From Geosiphon pyriformis (Eukaryota > Glomeromycota > Glomeromycetes > Archaeosporales > Geosiphonaceae), in contig JAAOMT010000664.1 of assembly GCA_016748015.1 (NCBI GenBank), positions 987,817 through 1,009,702 on the forward strand: a DNA stretch of 21,886 bases, given 5' to 3'. The translations under genes and the position numbers were made by a program. Positions 10,983 through 20,949 of the stretch are shown in pieces; within the stretch, counting starts at the first letter, position 1, and the number at the start of each line of letters is the position of its first letter. The notes beneath the pieces are model-generated. The model was not told the DNA's origin. It saw only the letters and a program-made list of their open reading frames with translations, and searched no databases.

Positions 10983-12492
10983 TTAATAACTTGAAATATC
11001 AACCTGAAATCTAACTCGAGTCGTAGTATCAAAAATATCAAGTTTGAATTGGGTCGACTGATACCAGCATGATTCTTTTTCGTTGCAATTATTGTAAATC
11101 AATAAATCAGGATAAAAATATGAACTAACACTTTTACGATATACTTTTGTTTTTGACTTGTATTATGAGCCATCTTTGGGAGGTCAAGTTTTTCCCAATA
11201 CCCAAATTAAAAATAAAAGCATCAGGCGCATTAAAATATTTTTCAGAATTAGAATTAGAATAAGAATCAGAATCAAAATCAGAATATTTAAACCACAGTG
11301 TGTGGAATAATAGCCTCCCACAATTTTCCCAGATCCAACTATCTTGGCTACTATAACAGTCTTTACGTAATTGGCACGTATATTTCGAAAACTGCTTCCT
11401 GTAAAGCCATAACCACTGCCTCGATATATAGGGTTGAAGGTGTAGAGAGATTTTTAATTCGTTGTAGTCTTTTTATCGATCCATGAAGAAATGATATTGA
11501 TATGTGGTGAGTTTATGATCTCAGATTTAGCAAAACGGGCTCGAGATGGAAGGATATGAGTTGGTGGTTGAGGTTTAGTCTTAAGATGGTATGCCCAGAT
11601 TTCATTCTTGAAGTTCTTTGGTAAAACTTTTTTATATGGTATGACATGGTCAAAATAGTCATCCCCAGAGATGTCACAATATCTTATCAATGGGATGCAT
11701 TTGCGAATGGTTATCTCAAGTGCAGCAAAATCTTCTGCGCTCCAACTCACTAACTTCTTTTCGACAAGTCTTGGTGTGTTTCCAATGCCCCATTTGATTA
11801 AAGATTGCCACAATTCAACTTCCTTCATCTTAAGGTTATTTATTTGAAGCAAGAACACAAGAACCGATTCCTCCAAAGAATGAAGGTCATTTGATTTAAA
11901 GATAAAATGGGGGTTATCCTCAGCCATTCGAGAATAATGTTCCTTCAGTTTTCCAAAGGATTCATAATGAGAAACTGTTTTGATAGTTTTAACACAATTT
12001 TCTTGCAGCCATTTAGATTCCTTTTTAATAAGATGCTCTTGACAATGATTGATTAACTCGAGAAGTTCGAGCTCGTCAGCAGCTATAAGTATTTGCAAGA
12101 CATCAACCTCCTTTTCTTTATTCAAATCAATCATTCCGGTATACATATATCTAAAAAATAGCATTAAAAATTAAGATATTTAAATTTTTTTATCTTTTTT
12201 TATATTATATGATTATTAGGAAGAAAATAAATTAACCCCACCCGAGGATAATCTCGAATATTTTTGCTGCAATATTAGGCTTCTTAAAAATCAATATATG
12301 TTCCTTCTTTTTGGCCCATTCATTTGACAATGCTCGTCGAAAATAAGGAGAGCGAGCACGAAGAATAATAGAGTGAGCTTGAAATTTTTTAGGCTCGGCT
12401 TTCTCCCCAGCTTCAATGATCACATTATATTCATCAAAGTGTTGAAATAGCTCAGTAAGATCATGGATAAGAGTTTCGGTAAACTTGGCCAT
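10983..12492 (-). pseudogene. Truncated BTB-BACK-TLDc copy, TLDc part disrupted
   Basis: Exon 1 (12492-12242) and exon 2 (from 12150) are joined by a 91-base GT..AG intron, matching the intact gene. BTB and BACK are fully open and very similar to it. Early in TLDc, after IISSWIDKKTTTN, a TAA at 11456-11454 replaces the Tyr codon TAC, so the open product is 315 residues. Homology then continues in the same frame (YTFNPIYRGSGYGFTG, KIVGGYYS) to a hexamer-type repeat at 11244-11286, where the frame shifts. More shifts follow, and recognisable TLDc pieces (NAPDAFIFNLG, ESCWYQSTQF, FQVDISSY) run to a stop at 10985-10983. The damage is confined to TLDc, so a BTB-BACK-only protein could still be made; I call it a pseudogene of the full architecture. 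Its 5' flank also resembles that of the intact gene, so the duplication included upstream DNA. Confidence 0.85.
11244..11286. repeat. (AGAATC/AGAATT)n hexamer-type microsatellite in TLDc relic
   Basis: About seven variant hexamer units (AGAATT, AGAATA, AGAATC, AAAATC) sit inside the degraded TLDc coding region. On the coding strand they would read as alternating Ile-Leu. Downstream of them the TLDc homology resumes in a different frame, so repeat slippage or insertion probably caused the frameshift. Confidence 0.8.
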
Positions 12493-12544
12493 TGGGAGTT
12501 AACAGAAAAAGTTAAAAAAACCATAAAAACTTCATTCTTTATAA

Positions 12545-12554
12545 TATTTATATA
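12545..12554 (-). promoter_or_regulatory. TATA-like box of the truncated BTB copy
   Basis: On the minus strand TATATAAATA lies 53-62 bases upstream of the ATG. It is the same 10-mer found upstream of the lipase-like gene, so a promoter may survive at this damaged locus. Confidence 0.4.
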
Positions 12555-14920
12555 ATTTTAGAAAATTATGGGATACATTATTCCCCGAAATTAATAGCGA
12601 TTGGGTATAATTTAGATATCTGGTCTGTTTTCTTTTATACCATCATAACATTTTAACATAAAAACCCCAGGATTTTATGTTAAAGCGTAAGATATCTATC
12701 ACAGAATCATTTGCAAAACTTATTAGTTGAAATCGGGTAAAATCTTCTTCGGTTTGAGGCATCAACATTTTTGTAAAACATATCTTTCTTCGAAACAAAT
12801 AAAAATTTTCCAACTATTAAATATTGTGAAATTAATAATATTGTTTAAATGATATGCACAAAATGGGATGTTTAAAATAAGATAATAGTTTTTGCATGAA
12901 ACAACAAGTTTAGTATTAAATTATTTCATAAATGTCTTAAAATTGAAATATTGTGATAGGTTAAGAATGCACAAACTTGAAGCATTAATCTATTAAAATT
13001 TTCAGGAATATTTGGCCAACTATTTTCAAAAAAAAAATTCAAAATTTGTTTTTTCTGCAAGATTAACATTTACACCATAATAATTGAATAACTTTATATG
13101 CAAAATTTTTTAATTGAAAAGTTTTATATACTAATAAGATTTTAAGTTCTTTCAAAGCAATATTAATTAAAAAAATTGAATCAAGATAGTATTTATAAAA
13201 AAGATTTAATTGTAATCGCAAAGCTACAAATCATAGTCTATAGGTTTAAGTAGCTACGGTACACAAAGAATGACCATTAAAAATTATGCATGCGAAATTT
13301 CAAAAGGGCATGATTTAATAAAACCCTTATTGTTTATATGACTTTTGTTAACCAATTGTGTTTACTTTTGACAGGCATAATCACTATTTCTTAAATATTA
13401 GTCTAACTCATAAACATTCTGTAAATCTAATAAATTTAGTTAAATACTAAAATTTAAACTTGATAATTTTTGAAATTTAATACAAAAAAGTATATTCTAT
13501 TAATAGAGAAAATTATATTTTGGTATAATTATTTCTTAATAATTATAATTATTTTAATTAAAATTAATTTTTTAAATCAAAAAAAATAATAATTAACAAT
13601 TTTTAAATTAATATTTCACAGATATAATTCTTTTAAAATAACATATTGAGAATATTTTTATATATTTTTGCAAATCATAATAATAACCTGTAATCTTACC
13701 ATTATTTAAATTATTACTAACATGATTTTATACAAGTAATTATTCACTCATGTTAAATAACATCATTTTTATAAAATCTATTTTAACAAATTTGAAATGT
13801 TTTTTTTGTATAATTATTAAATGGTGACAAGTATGATTCAACTACATCTTACAAAATGTGACATCAGAAATTACCTGCATTATATTTCTCAAACAACAGA
13901 AACCTAAATAACTCAAAAATATGCCCACATTTTCTAACTTCACTATCAAAACACTGATTAATCATGTAGATAATGGTAAAATTCCTAACTAAATCTGCAA
14001 TTTTCAATTATCCTTCTTAAAAATCTCATACAAACTCCTAAATACAAAACTCCTTGCCAAATTGACATCCTGATTCTTTTGAATTGGGGTATCATATTTC
14101 TCAGTTGCCTAAAAACAAGAGTTTATAAGGCAATTTGTTTTCTTGCTTTTATCAGTAAAAATCTCTCCAAACCACCATGATTGAAGAAAACAAGTTTTTA
14201 AGACTATTGGAATTTTTTGATTCTTTTTTTTTTAAAGGAATTGTTTCTTACAAAACCTATTCCTATAACGTTAAAGTTATTGAAGTTTATTTTCAGGTTT
14301 AATAAATACTAAATCAAAAATTCCATAATCTTCTTTGCGATTGGAGATTAGTCTTTGGAGCGTAAAAAATTATTCATTTTATAATGACACAATTTATAAC
14401 TTAAAAACTTAAGTTTTAAAACAAAGTATAAAAAATATTTGAATTTTGGTGGTTACTTACTCAATCCCAAAAATCTTAAAAATCTTGTGCAATCAACTTA
14501 TTATAATAAATCAAGATTTTCTACCTAATGACTTCATGATATAACTTTTAAGAGATTAGGTATTTATAGCCTTAATAATTTAAAAACAAAAAAGAACTTG
14601 GGCAAAAAATTACTTTCAAGTGCGTTAGGATTGAATTCTTTCCAACCAATCATTTTTAGTCATGATCATTCTATTATTAAGCGAAGAATTTTGCTTGAAA
14701 TGATACAAAGATGACATCAGGTTTCTTTATCAAAGTATCATTCAACATTCATAAGGCACTCAATAAATAAAACTTTTGTACAAGATAAAAACGTGATCCC
14801 CCAATTCCATTTTGATCTACTCTAGCAAGAGAACGCAAACCTTTTATCACAAACATCTACCCATTGATTTTCTATCCTTTCTACTCGGCACCTACTACGC
14901 AAATTATTTTCTTTTAAACA
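12555..14920. other. AT-rich region holding one dispersed repeat copy, no gene
   Basis: Apart from the repeat at about 13240-13830, I find no open frame or RNA. The last 120 bases (about 14790-14920) are more C-rich on the plus strand and lead into a pyrimidine-rich tract and CAG just before the ATG at 14945. This looks like leader or intron sequence of the next gene. Confidence 0.5.
13240..13830 (+). repeat. Dispersed repeat, copy 1 (inverted partner near 20950-21525)
   Basis: The reverse complement of about 20950-21525 aligns with this segment over most of its length, in the same order. Strong matches include GAAATTTCAAAAGG, TATGATTTAAT/CATGATTTAAT, TTAACCAATT, CATTCTGTAAAT, AGTTAAATACT, and AATAATAACCTGTAATCTTA running on into CCATTATT. 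Copies differ by small insertions and substitutions. No coding frame is shared, so this is an old non-coding or non-autonomous element of unknown class. Ends are approximate. Confidence 0.75.
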
Positions 14921-14944
14921 TTTTTGCAGGACTTTTCAAAATTC

Positions 14945-16740
14945 ATGACACAAATTCAATCAAAAGACTCGGATTTAAACTTAACAAATGACTTTTCCGT
15001 GTCTGACTCTTCTCTTAGGATCGATTCTAATATTAAAGAAAGTTCCACGGAATTAACTTTGGATCCTGCTACTCAAATACCTGATAAGGCTAGCGTTGAT
15101 CTTGGTAGTCCCCAAAAATTTGAACACATCTATGAGAAAGACGAAACACCACACGAAACAATATATATGGTCACTCATCATATAGTTCACCATCGTCTAG
15201 AGATCCCAGTCATTAATCCTCCATTAACTCCTCCTCGCAAAACTTGGTGGCAAAAATTGAGAAATGGTGTTCGAAAACTAACTTCACGCCTTCTAGGTCG
15301 CATTCACAAAGTTGAAGACTCCATTGACAATACAATTCATAAAACAACGGAAAAAGTATCACATGCAGTTCATGACGCAAAAGATGCTGTGCAGGATAAA
15401 ATTCATTCTGCAGAATATAAGATTTCCGATGCAATTCACTCAGCGACCGATAAAATACAGTCTGCGGAGCATAAGATTACAGCAAAGTATGAAACGGCAA
15501 AAGAGAATCTCGCTAATCAGAAAGAAAAAGTTAAGGATGCTTTGCGCAATGCCGAAGATTCGACAAAAGAAAAGTTATTCGAAGCGAAAGATAAAGCTGC
15601 GGAATTTGTACAAGATGTTGAAGAAAAAGCCCAAATCTTTGGACAGAAAATGAAGGAGGTGGTGACCTCACCGTTTCGTGCCGCGCGTGAAAAAGTTTTT
15701 AAAGCTGCAAAAAAACAAGTTCGGAAAACGGCCAATACTGTTGATGAGTCGATTGCAGATCAAGTCATTCCTCCGGTAGGCGCATTTGGTAATTGGTGGG
15801 CTGCTGATAAAAACCAAAATAAACATTCCAATTTTGAAGAAGTTGAATGGCGCCCAACCCGAAATGCCGTTGGCAATTTGGTTCGTGAAATTATCGGTGC
15901 CAAAGAACAAATTAGTGGTGCTATTGAAGGTTCAACGGCACCCGGAAAGTCTATGGCAACTAGCGCATTTTATTGTGCAATCTTTGTTTTATATTTCGTT
16001 CGATTGAGAGTGCGTCTTTGGAATCAGCGTAAAAGAACTTCGGTCTACGTTGGCGATGGTACTATCGAAATGTTGAAAGCCATGCAAGATAGTATTCAGA
16101 GGTCTCCCTCCACTACAACTGAAACGTCAAATCTATCCGCAGAAGATACCACAGTTAACGGTGCATCGCCACAACAACTGAGAATGAATGTCACAACCTC
16201 CAAAATTACTATGAATCAAGGTAAACGCGTGGGAATTTAAGTTTAAAAGTTCATAAATAAATTTCAAATTTTCTATCTAAAGAAAATGTGGGGGCAATTT
16301 AAATCTTGGTTGCTTTAAAAATAATTAAAAGCTTTTCCGTCCCATTAGCTTCTAATTCTCGAACCAGCATTTCTCGTTCTTTGGCAGGAACAAGTCGACA
16401 TCGTCCAGTATATCAGGCGCCTTCAGCACGTGATTACGAGAATCTGATGAAACTCGTGGAAGCGTGTACAGTATACACAATTACTGTACCAATTGGTATC
16501 CTACTTCTCTCCTTTTTGGAAATGAATGGAATTCAAAATACCTTGTTGCACGTGTTGTATATCATTCTTGGTTATGCCACATTATTGCATATCCACGGTG
16601 GATTGTTCGGCACTTCACGGGAGTTTATACTAGGCAGAAAAGATGTGGCACAACAAATAGCATGGGCATTCTTAATTGTAGTTTGTTTATCGTGTGGGTG
16701 GATTGCATTGAGTAGTGTTTTTGATTCTTGGAACATTTAG
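14945..16740 (+). CDS. Amphipathic 11-mer repeat protein fused to a MAPEG-like membrane domain
   Basis: Two exons, 14945-16220 and 16349-16740, join across a 128-base intron (GTAAAC..CATTAG) with frame kept: 1668 bases, 555 residues. Residues 1-110 are Ser/Asp/Thr-rich. Residues 113-263 are Lys/Ala/Glu-rich with an 11-residue period (KVSHAVHDAKD, AVQDKIHSAEY, KISDAIHSATD), as in LEA-3 or apolipoprotein helices. TM1 is 339-355, then RVRLWNQRKRTSVYVGDG. After a long Ser/Thr linker come three helices (about 466-483, 491-508, 526-545) with VPIGILLLSFLEMNG, LHVLYIILG and HIHGGLFG. GDG, P, E..G, LH and H..G spaced over four helices recall MAPEG. Because GDG is in exon 1 and the rest in exon 2, the domain supports the splice. 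The Arg/Asn/Glu of the glutathione-site motif are not visible, so catalysis is doubtful. A pyrimidine-rich tract ending TTTTTGCAG at 14921-14929 suggests an upstream exon, possibly moving the start. Confidence 0.65.
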
Positions 16741-17607
16741 GGAAGATGTAACGAAAGGCTATTTTTAAAAGAATGTTGGGATAACAAAATTTTTGAGATT
16801 TGAAAAGTCAGAGCGATATAATCTCTGGCCAATGATTTTTAGCGAATCTTGAGTATATTAAACCGCAATCAAAAAAAGGCGGTCATTTAATTTAAATATT
16901 GTTTTAAAGTTTGAATGGCATTGGTGGCAAATTTTTTTATTATCAATTCCAAATAATTCCTTTTACAGGTAAAGCCGAAGAGAATTCACATGATTTGCTT
17001 TAAAAAGAGGGTCACTAATTAACGTGTTAAACCACATCTTATTTGACCTAATTAGTGAATACTGAAACAAAGCTTTTTTATCAGCCTCGTTGCTTTGCTA
17101 CCAATGTGTTTAAATTTATGGGTTTCGTGTTTTTATGTACTAAAATATTATAATATAAATATTAAAAACGCTTCGATGCTGAAATCAGGAGGGCAAAATA
17201 CATTTTCTTAGAGTACATAATTCTTAACATAGACTTGATGTTATAAATTCTGACACTAATGTGATTCTATCCTTGCTATAATCACCATTACCACCTTTAT
17301 CACCTTGGCATTTCAATATGAATTTTTTATTTATGCTAAAGGTTTTTAGTTCAAAATAGAAAAGATTTAGTTTGCATTTTTTTTAGTGAAATAATCAAGT
17401 TACAGACTATTAAGAAGGTTAGATTAATTTTAACTTTAAATTTTGTCTTTAAAATTCAATGATACAAAGATCAAAAACTTTTTTTTCAAAAGAATAGAAA
17501 TTACTTCAAAATATTTATATATCATTAATAAAGTCTTCATCTGTTTATATAAGAAAAATTTTATATCAAATGAATTTTATACCAAATTTGAACCATGTCA
17601 AAGCTGA
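16741..17607. other. 3' flank and intergenic DNA
   Basis: AT-rich and without a supportable gene. The first part is the likely 3' untranslated region of the MAPEG-like fusion gene. A slightly GC-richer patch near 17165-17200 has no recognisable content. Confidence 0.5.
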
Positions 17608-17922
17608 TTATTTTATTTTATTCAAACATAAATAAGGTAAAAAATGATATTTCAATAGGTTCATATTAAATAAGGCTTTCTTCTCTTGAACTTCTTTGAT
17701 GGTTAAATTGGTTCCATCGGTAATTATGAGAGATAAAAGTATTTTAGGAAGAAGAATTAATGTTCCATCAGAGTCTCTTATATTTAGTTTTGTCTTTTCG
17801 TTAATATTGTTAGTAGTTTTTTCTTTTAATGAATATTTCTCAGGAATGCTAATGCCTAATTCTGCTAGGACATCATATAGGATTTTTAATTCGATCGTAG
17901 CATCTAAGGCTGCATGATCTAA
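17608..17922 (-). pseudogene. Orphan open reading frame or partial exon, unknown family
   Basis: The minus strand is open for 104 codons, from just inside a TGA at 17925-17923 to a TAA at 17610-17608. It has no ATG near its beginning and carries codons richer in G+C than the flanks. It reads LDHAALDATIELKILYDVLA, then ELGISIPEKYS, NIRDSDGTLILLPKI and ITDGTNLTIKEVQEKK. This looks like real protein, charged and non-repetitive. The beginning (DHAALDA...L) faintly recalls the last motif of DEDD exonucleases (HxALxDA), but one residue is missing, so I do not assign it. Several AG dinucleotides at 17906-17930 could act as splice acceptors; no upstream exon was found. Internal exon or gene remnant are both possible. 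The predicted plus-strand frame at 17696-17917 is its shadow. Confidence 0.4.
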
Positions 17923-17925
17923 TCA

Positions 17926-19005
17926 TTTAGTGGTCACAGTATGTTAAATTTTGGTTTGCAAAAGGTTGGGAATTGAAAAGATTAAAATTTTCCCAATAAA
18001 ATATTTGAGAAAAAGGGCTTATTAATAAGTTTATATTGCGATTTATACTTAGCTTGTATCACTAATCTCGACAAAGGTAATAATCGTTAGTCAAACTATA
18101 TTATAATACAAAGCTTATTAGTATAATTCCAGCCACTTTTATATTCACTTTTATCCTAAGGTATTAGTTTCTGAAGTCGGATTGCTAAATTAGTTCATAT
18201 CAGGCCGGAAACACTTTAACCTTATTTACAAAATAGATCGCAAAACTTGAAACAATTTTATTTTGTATATTAAATTTCTGTGGTTTTAAAAAAATTCATT
18301 TAAAGTCTTGAAAAGCTACCAAGTAGCCTAATTTCATTCATTATTTTGGTAAATACAAACTTAAGCCAACGTTGCAGAATTATCAATTAGACATGGAATA
18401 CATTCAATATTTGCAAAATTGTAAATCGTTATCGTATCGTATTTTCATTCTAGAACAGTGTCAAATGTGTGTTTAATCTTAAGTCAATGGTTTCAATTTT
18501 TATTGATGTATGTTTGATAGATAAAAATTACAGAAACATTTTCAATCTGATAATTATTTCAAATAAAAAATATATAATGTCAAACCAGCTTTACTTCTAA
18601 TACACTCTTGAAATTTTCATGACATGATTAAATTTCAGTTTACATAAATTTTTAAACAATTAATTAGTTATTAATTTTTATAAAAATATTAAAAAACACT
18701 TTAATTTTAAATTTATCTTGAGGTTAAGATTTAAAATTCAAAATTATTTGTTAAAAAATTTGGGACTATTAAAACTATTTTATAGTTCATAGTTTAGATT
18801 TTACCAATGACTTAAAAAAAAATCTTGTTAGACAGGAAAGTTTATTATAAAGTTGTTTAGATAATTAATTATATACTTGCATATAAATTATTTTCAAGTT
18901 TTTTAAAAAAGCTAAATTTCAAAGAACGTGACGAAATCGTCAATCTTTTCTGATTAAAACCTTTTCAACACTAAAAAATCAATTCTAGACTATTATAAAA
19001 CGTAA
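17926..19005. other. AT-rich intergenic region
   Basis: About 1.1 kb with frequent stops in all frames. I see no gene, RNA or structured repeat. Confidence 0.5.
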
Positions 19006-19347
19006 ATGAAATTTGGACGCACCTCAGAATGGCTTGTCCAGCAGCTAGACGCTCAAAAACAACTATCTACAACCGATTTCATGCAGAAAATAATTGCCTT
19101 GTAGAAACATCTAGCCTTGCATTTATTTAATACACCAGTTGCTATGTGGAAATATCTAACCAAGCTCGTATTAGGTGCACTGGTTGTTGAAATTTTAAGC
19201 ACATAAAGAACCCGTATTTTGCTTATCTCGACCACCGGGGATGCTACCGATCGACGACTTTCAAATGTTGCTTTTAGGAATAGATTAGATTACTATGATA
19301 TAATTAGGGATTTAACTCGCTATTTGATCGATAAATATTCAAGATAA
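19006..19347 (+). pseudogene. Decayed coding sequence with two in-frame stops
   Basis: From ATG 19006 one frame runs 113 codons with only two internal stops (TAG 19102-19104, TAA 19204-19206) before the final TAA at 19345. The translation is protein-like on both sides of the stops: FGRTSEWLVQQLDAQKQL, then NTPVAMWKYLTKLVLGALVV, then TTGDATDRRLSNVAFRNR and LDYYDIIRDLTRYLIDKYS. The segment 19010-19270 is also visibly GC-richer than its surroundings, as exons are elsewhere in this window. I do not recognise the family. The open frame on the other strand (19053-19235) is most likely the shadow of this one. A transposon-derived or host gene remnant cannot be distinguished. Confidence 0.35.
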
Positions 19348-20378
19348 AAGACATGAAATTACTCTTCCTTAATCAGTCCAGATGCTTTTTATATAAGCAA
19401 CAATATAAGGATTGAATATTAATTCCCACAAGAAATTTCAGAGTAATTCTATGAGACTAATTTATCTATTCATAGTAGCCAAATATAAAAAGTTTTTAAA
19501 AAACACATTTAAATAAAACGTAAAAAAGAAGGAAGTAATATTCTTTTTTCTGTGTTTAGTTTTCCACCGAATTCTATTTCTTCCTAAATCGGTGCTTTTG
19601 TTAGGGTCAACAACTTTCAGTAATTCATTTTTCAGTTCAGAGTTAGTGATTTTATCGATATTCTAGTTTCGTAATTTATATACAATTTTTTTACTATATC
19701 AAGTTGATAATGAGAATTAAACCAAATGTGTTTTCCCTCTATAATAAGATAGGTTCAATTTTCTCCTTACTATCTATTCATTCAAAAAGCATATTCTTAA
19801 CAATTCTACTAGTAAGCCTTTCATTTCTTGAGAAAATAATCAATAATAATTTTTTTTCTTGTTGACTAATTTATTATCAGCAAAAAATCATAGATACATA
19901 AAAATAAATTCTACTCTTTAACTATATATCTCTACCATAATTAATATATGGTTCTAATGTTACAAAGTTGTTCAATTGATCAATCTTGATAATAATATAT
20001 TTTGACCCCAATAAAATATTTTTTCATGTCAGAGCAAATTAGACAAACATTCATCCTTTAACCGATCAATTTTTCTCTTTGCCTTCTTCTGTTATGAAAA
20101 TTACTTTTTTACCGCCCACGGAGGAATCTCTCTAATATTTTTTAATATTGCATGTGGTTTTGCTAAGAATTTAGATATTTTTTTCAAGTACCAAATTTAA
20201 AAACTTATAACACAATTTAAAAATCCCCCAAGTTTCGAGAGCTTTCAAATATTTCAGAGATTATGACTTTGAAACTCAATTTTAATTGTTCTAAGAATAT
20301 AGCAAGAAAAGTTTTCACCAAACTTAATTAAAATTGAATTGAATTGAATTAAAAATAAAAAACACAGTAAAATTGCAG
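19348..20378. other. AT-rich region with a weak minus-strand coding-like stretch
   Basis: Mostly featureless. At about 19465-19665 on the minus strand a frame is open for roughly 66 codons and begins with a plausible peptide (KITNSELKNELLKVVDPNKS, then TDLGRNRIRW). It then turns Phe-rich and has no start. It may be a small exon fragment; support is too thin for a gene call. Confidence 0.3.
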
Positions 20379-20399
20379 TATTATTATTATTATTATTAT
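20379..20399. repeat. (ATT)n microsatellite
   Basis: Seven ATT units immediately left of a long perfect palindrome. Confidence 0.9.
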
Positions 20400-20403
20400 G
20401 AGA

Positions 20404-20441
20404 TAAAACTTATAAAATAAAAATAAATTTTATAAGTTTTA
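20404..20441. repeat. Perfect 15-bp inverted repeat (hairpin)
   Basis: Arms TAAAACTTATAAAAT (20404-20418) and ATTTTATAAGTTTTA (20427-20441) are exact reverse complements around an eight-base loop. The element is AT-only except for one C/G pair. Next to the ATT tract it may be the end of a small transposable element, or simply a palindrome in AT-rich DNA. Confidence 0.7.
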
Positions 20442-20949
20442 ATATTGTGATAAAAAATTTTTTGGCAAGAAATTACTTTAACAAGAATATTATATCAAAT
20501 ATCAATTTTATGAAAACAGTATATTTTCAATATCCAACATATAAATAAAATTTTCAATTTTTGATTGATAAAGATCTGTTTTAAGTAAAGTAAAATAATA
20601 TTTTTGAATGTTATAAATTTTTTTATTTAAATTATCTATATTAATTAAATACTGAATTTAAATTTTTTTATGTTTTTAGCTAGTTTTCTAATAAGTAACA
20701 GTGAAAATAAGGTTGAATAAATAATTTTATTTATGTCAATCATATAAAAAAAAATAAAATTAATTTTAAAATTAATTGGTTAATAATAAAAAAATAAATA
20801 ATAATAATAAAGAAAACAACAAAAAAGCTTTTAAATTTAAATTGCTTTATTGATGAAAATTTTAGATATTGTGAATTTAGTATTTTTAAAAAAAATTTTT
20901 AATAAATTAAGGAGAATAAAATTTAATACATAAATTTTTTGAATGTTAA
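20442..20949. other. Very AT-rich DNA without genes
   Basis: Dense A and T runs and short AAT tracts (about 20785-20812). Nothing coding is visible. Confidence 0.5.

Noticed and set aside
15312-15653. 113-codon frame rich in Lys/Gln within the fusion gene
   Set aside because: It is an alternative-frame shadow of the 11-mer repeat region, as are the minus-strand frames at 15213-15910.
16306-16740. Downstream membrane-protein frame as an independent gene
   Set aside because: It has no ATG before the transmembrane part except within it (16447), and it completes the MAPEG-like domain begun in the upstream exon. A frame-preserving intron joins the two.
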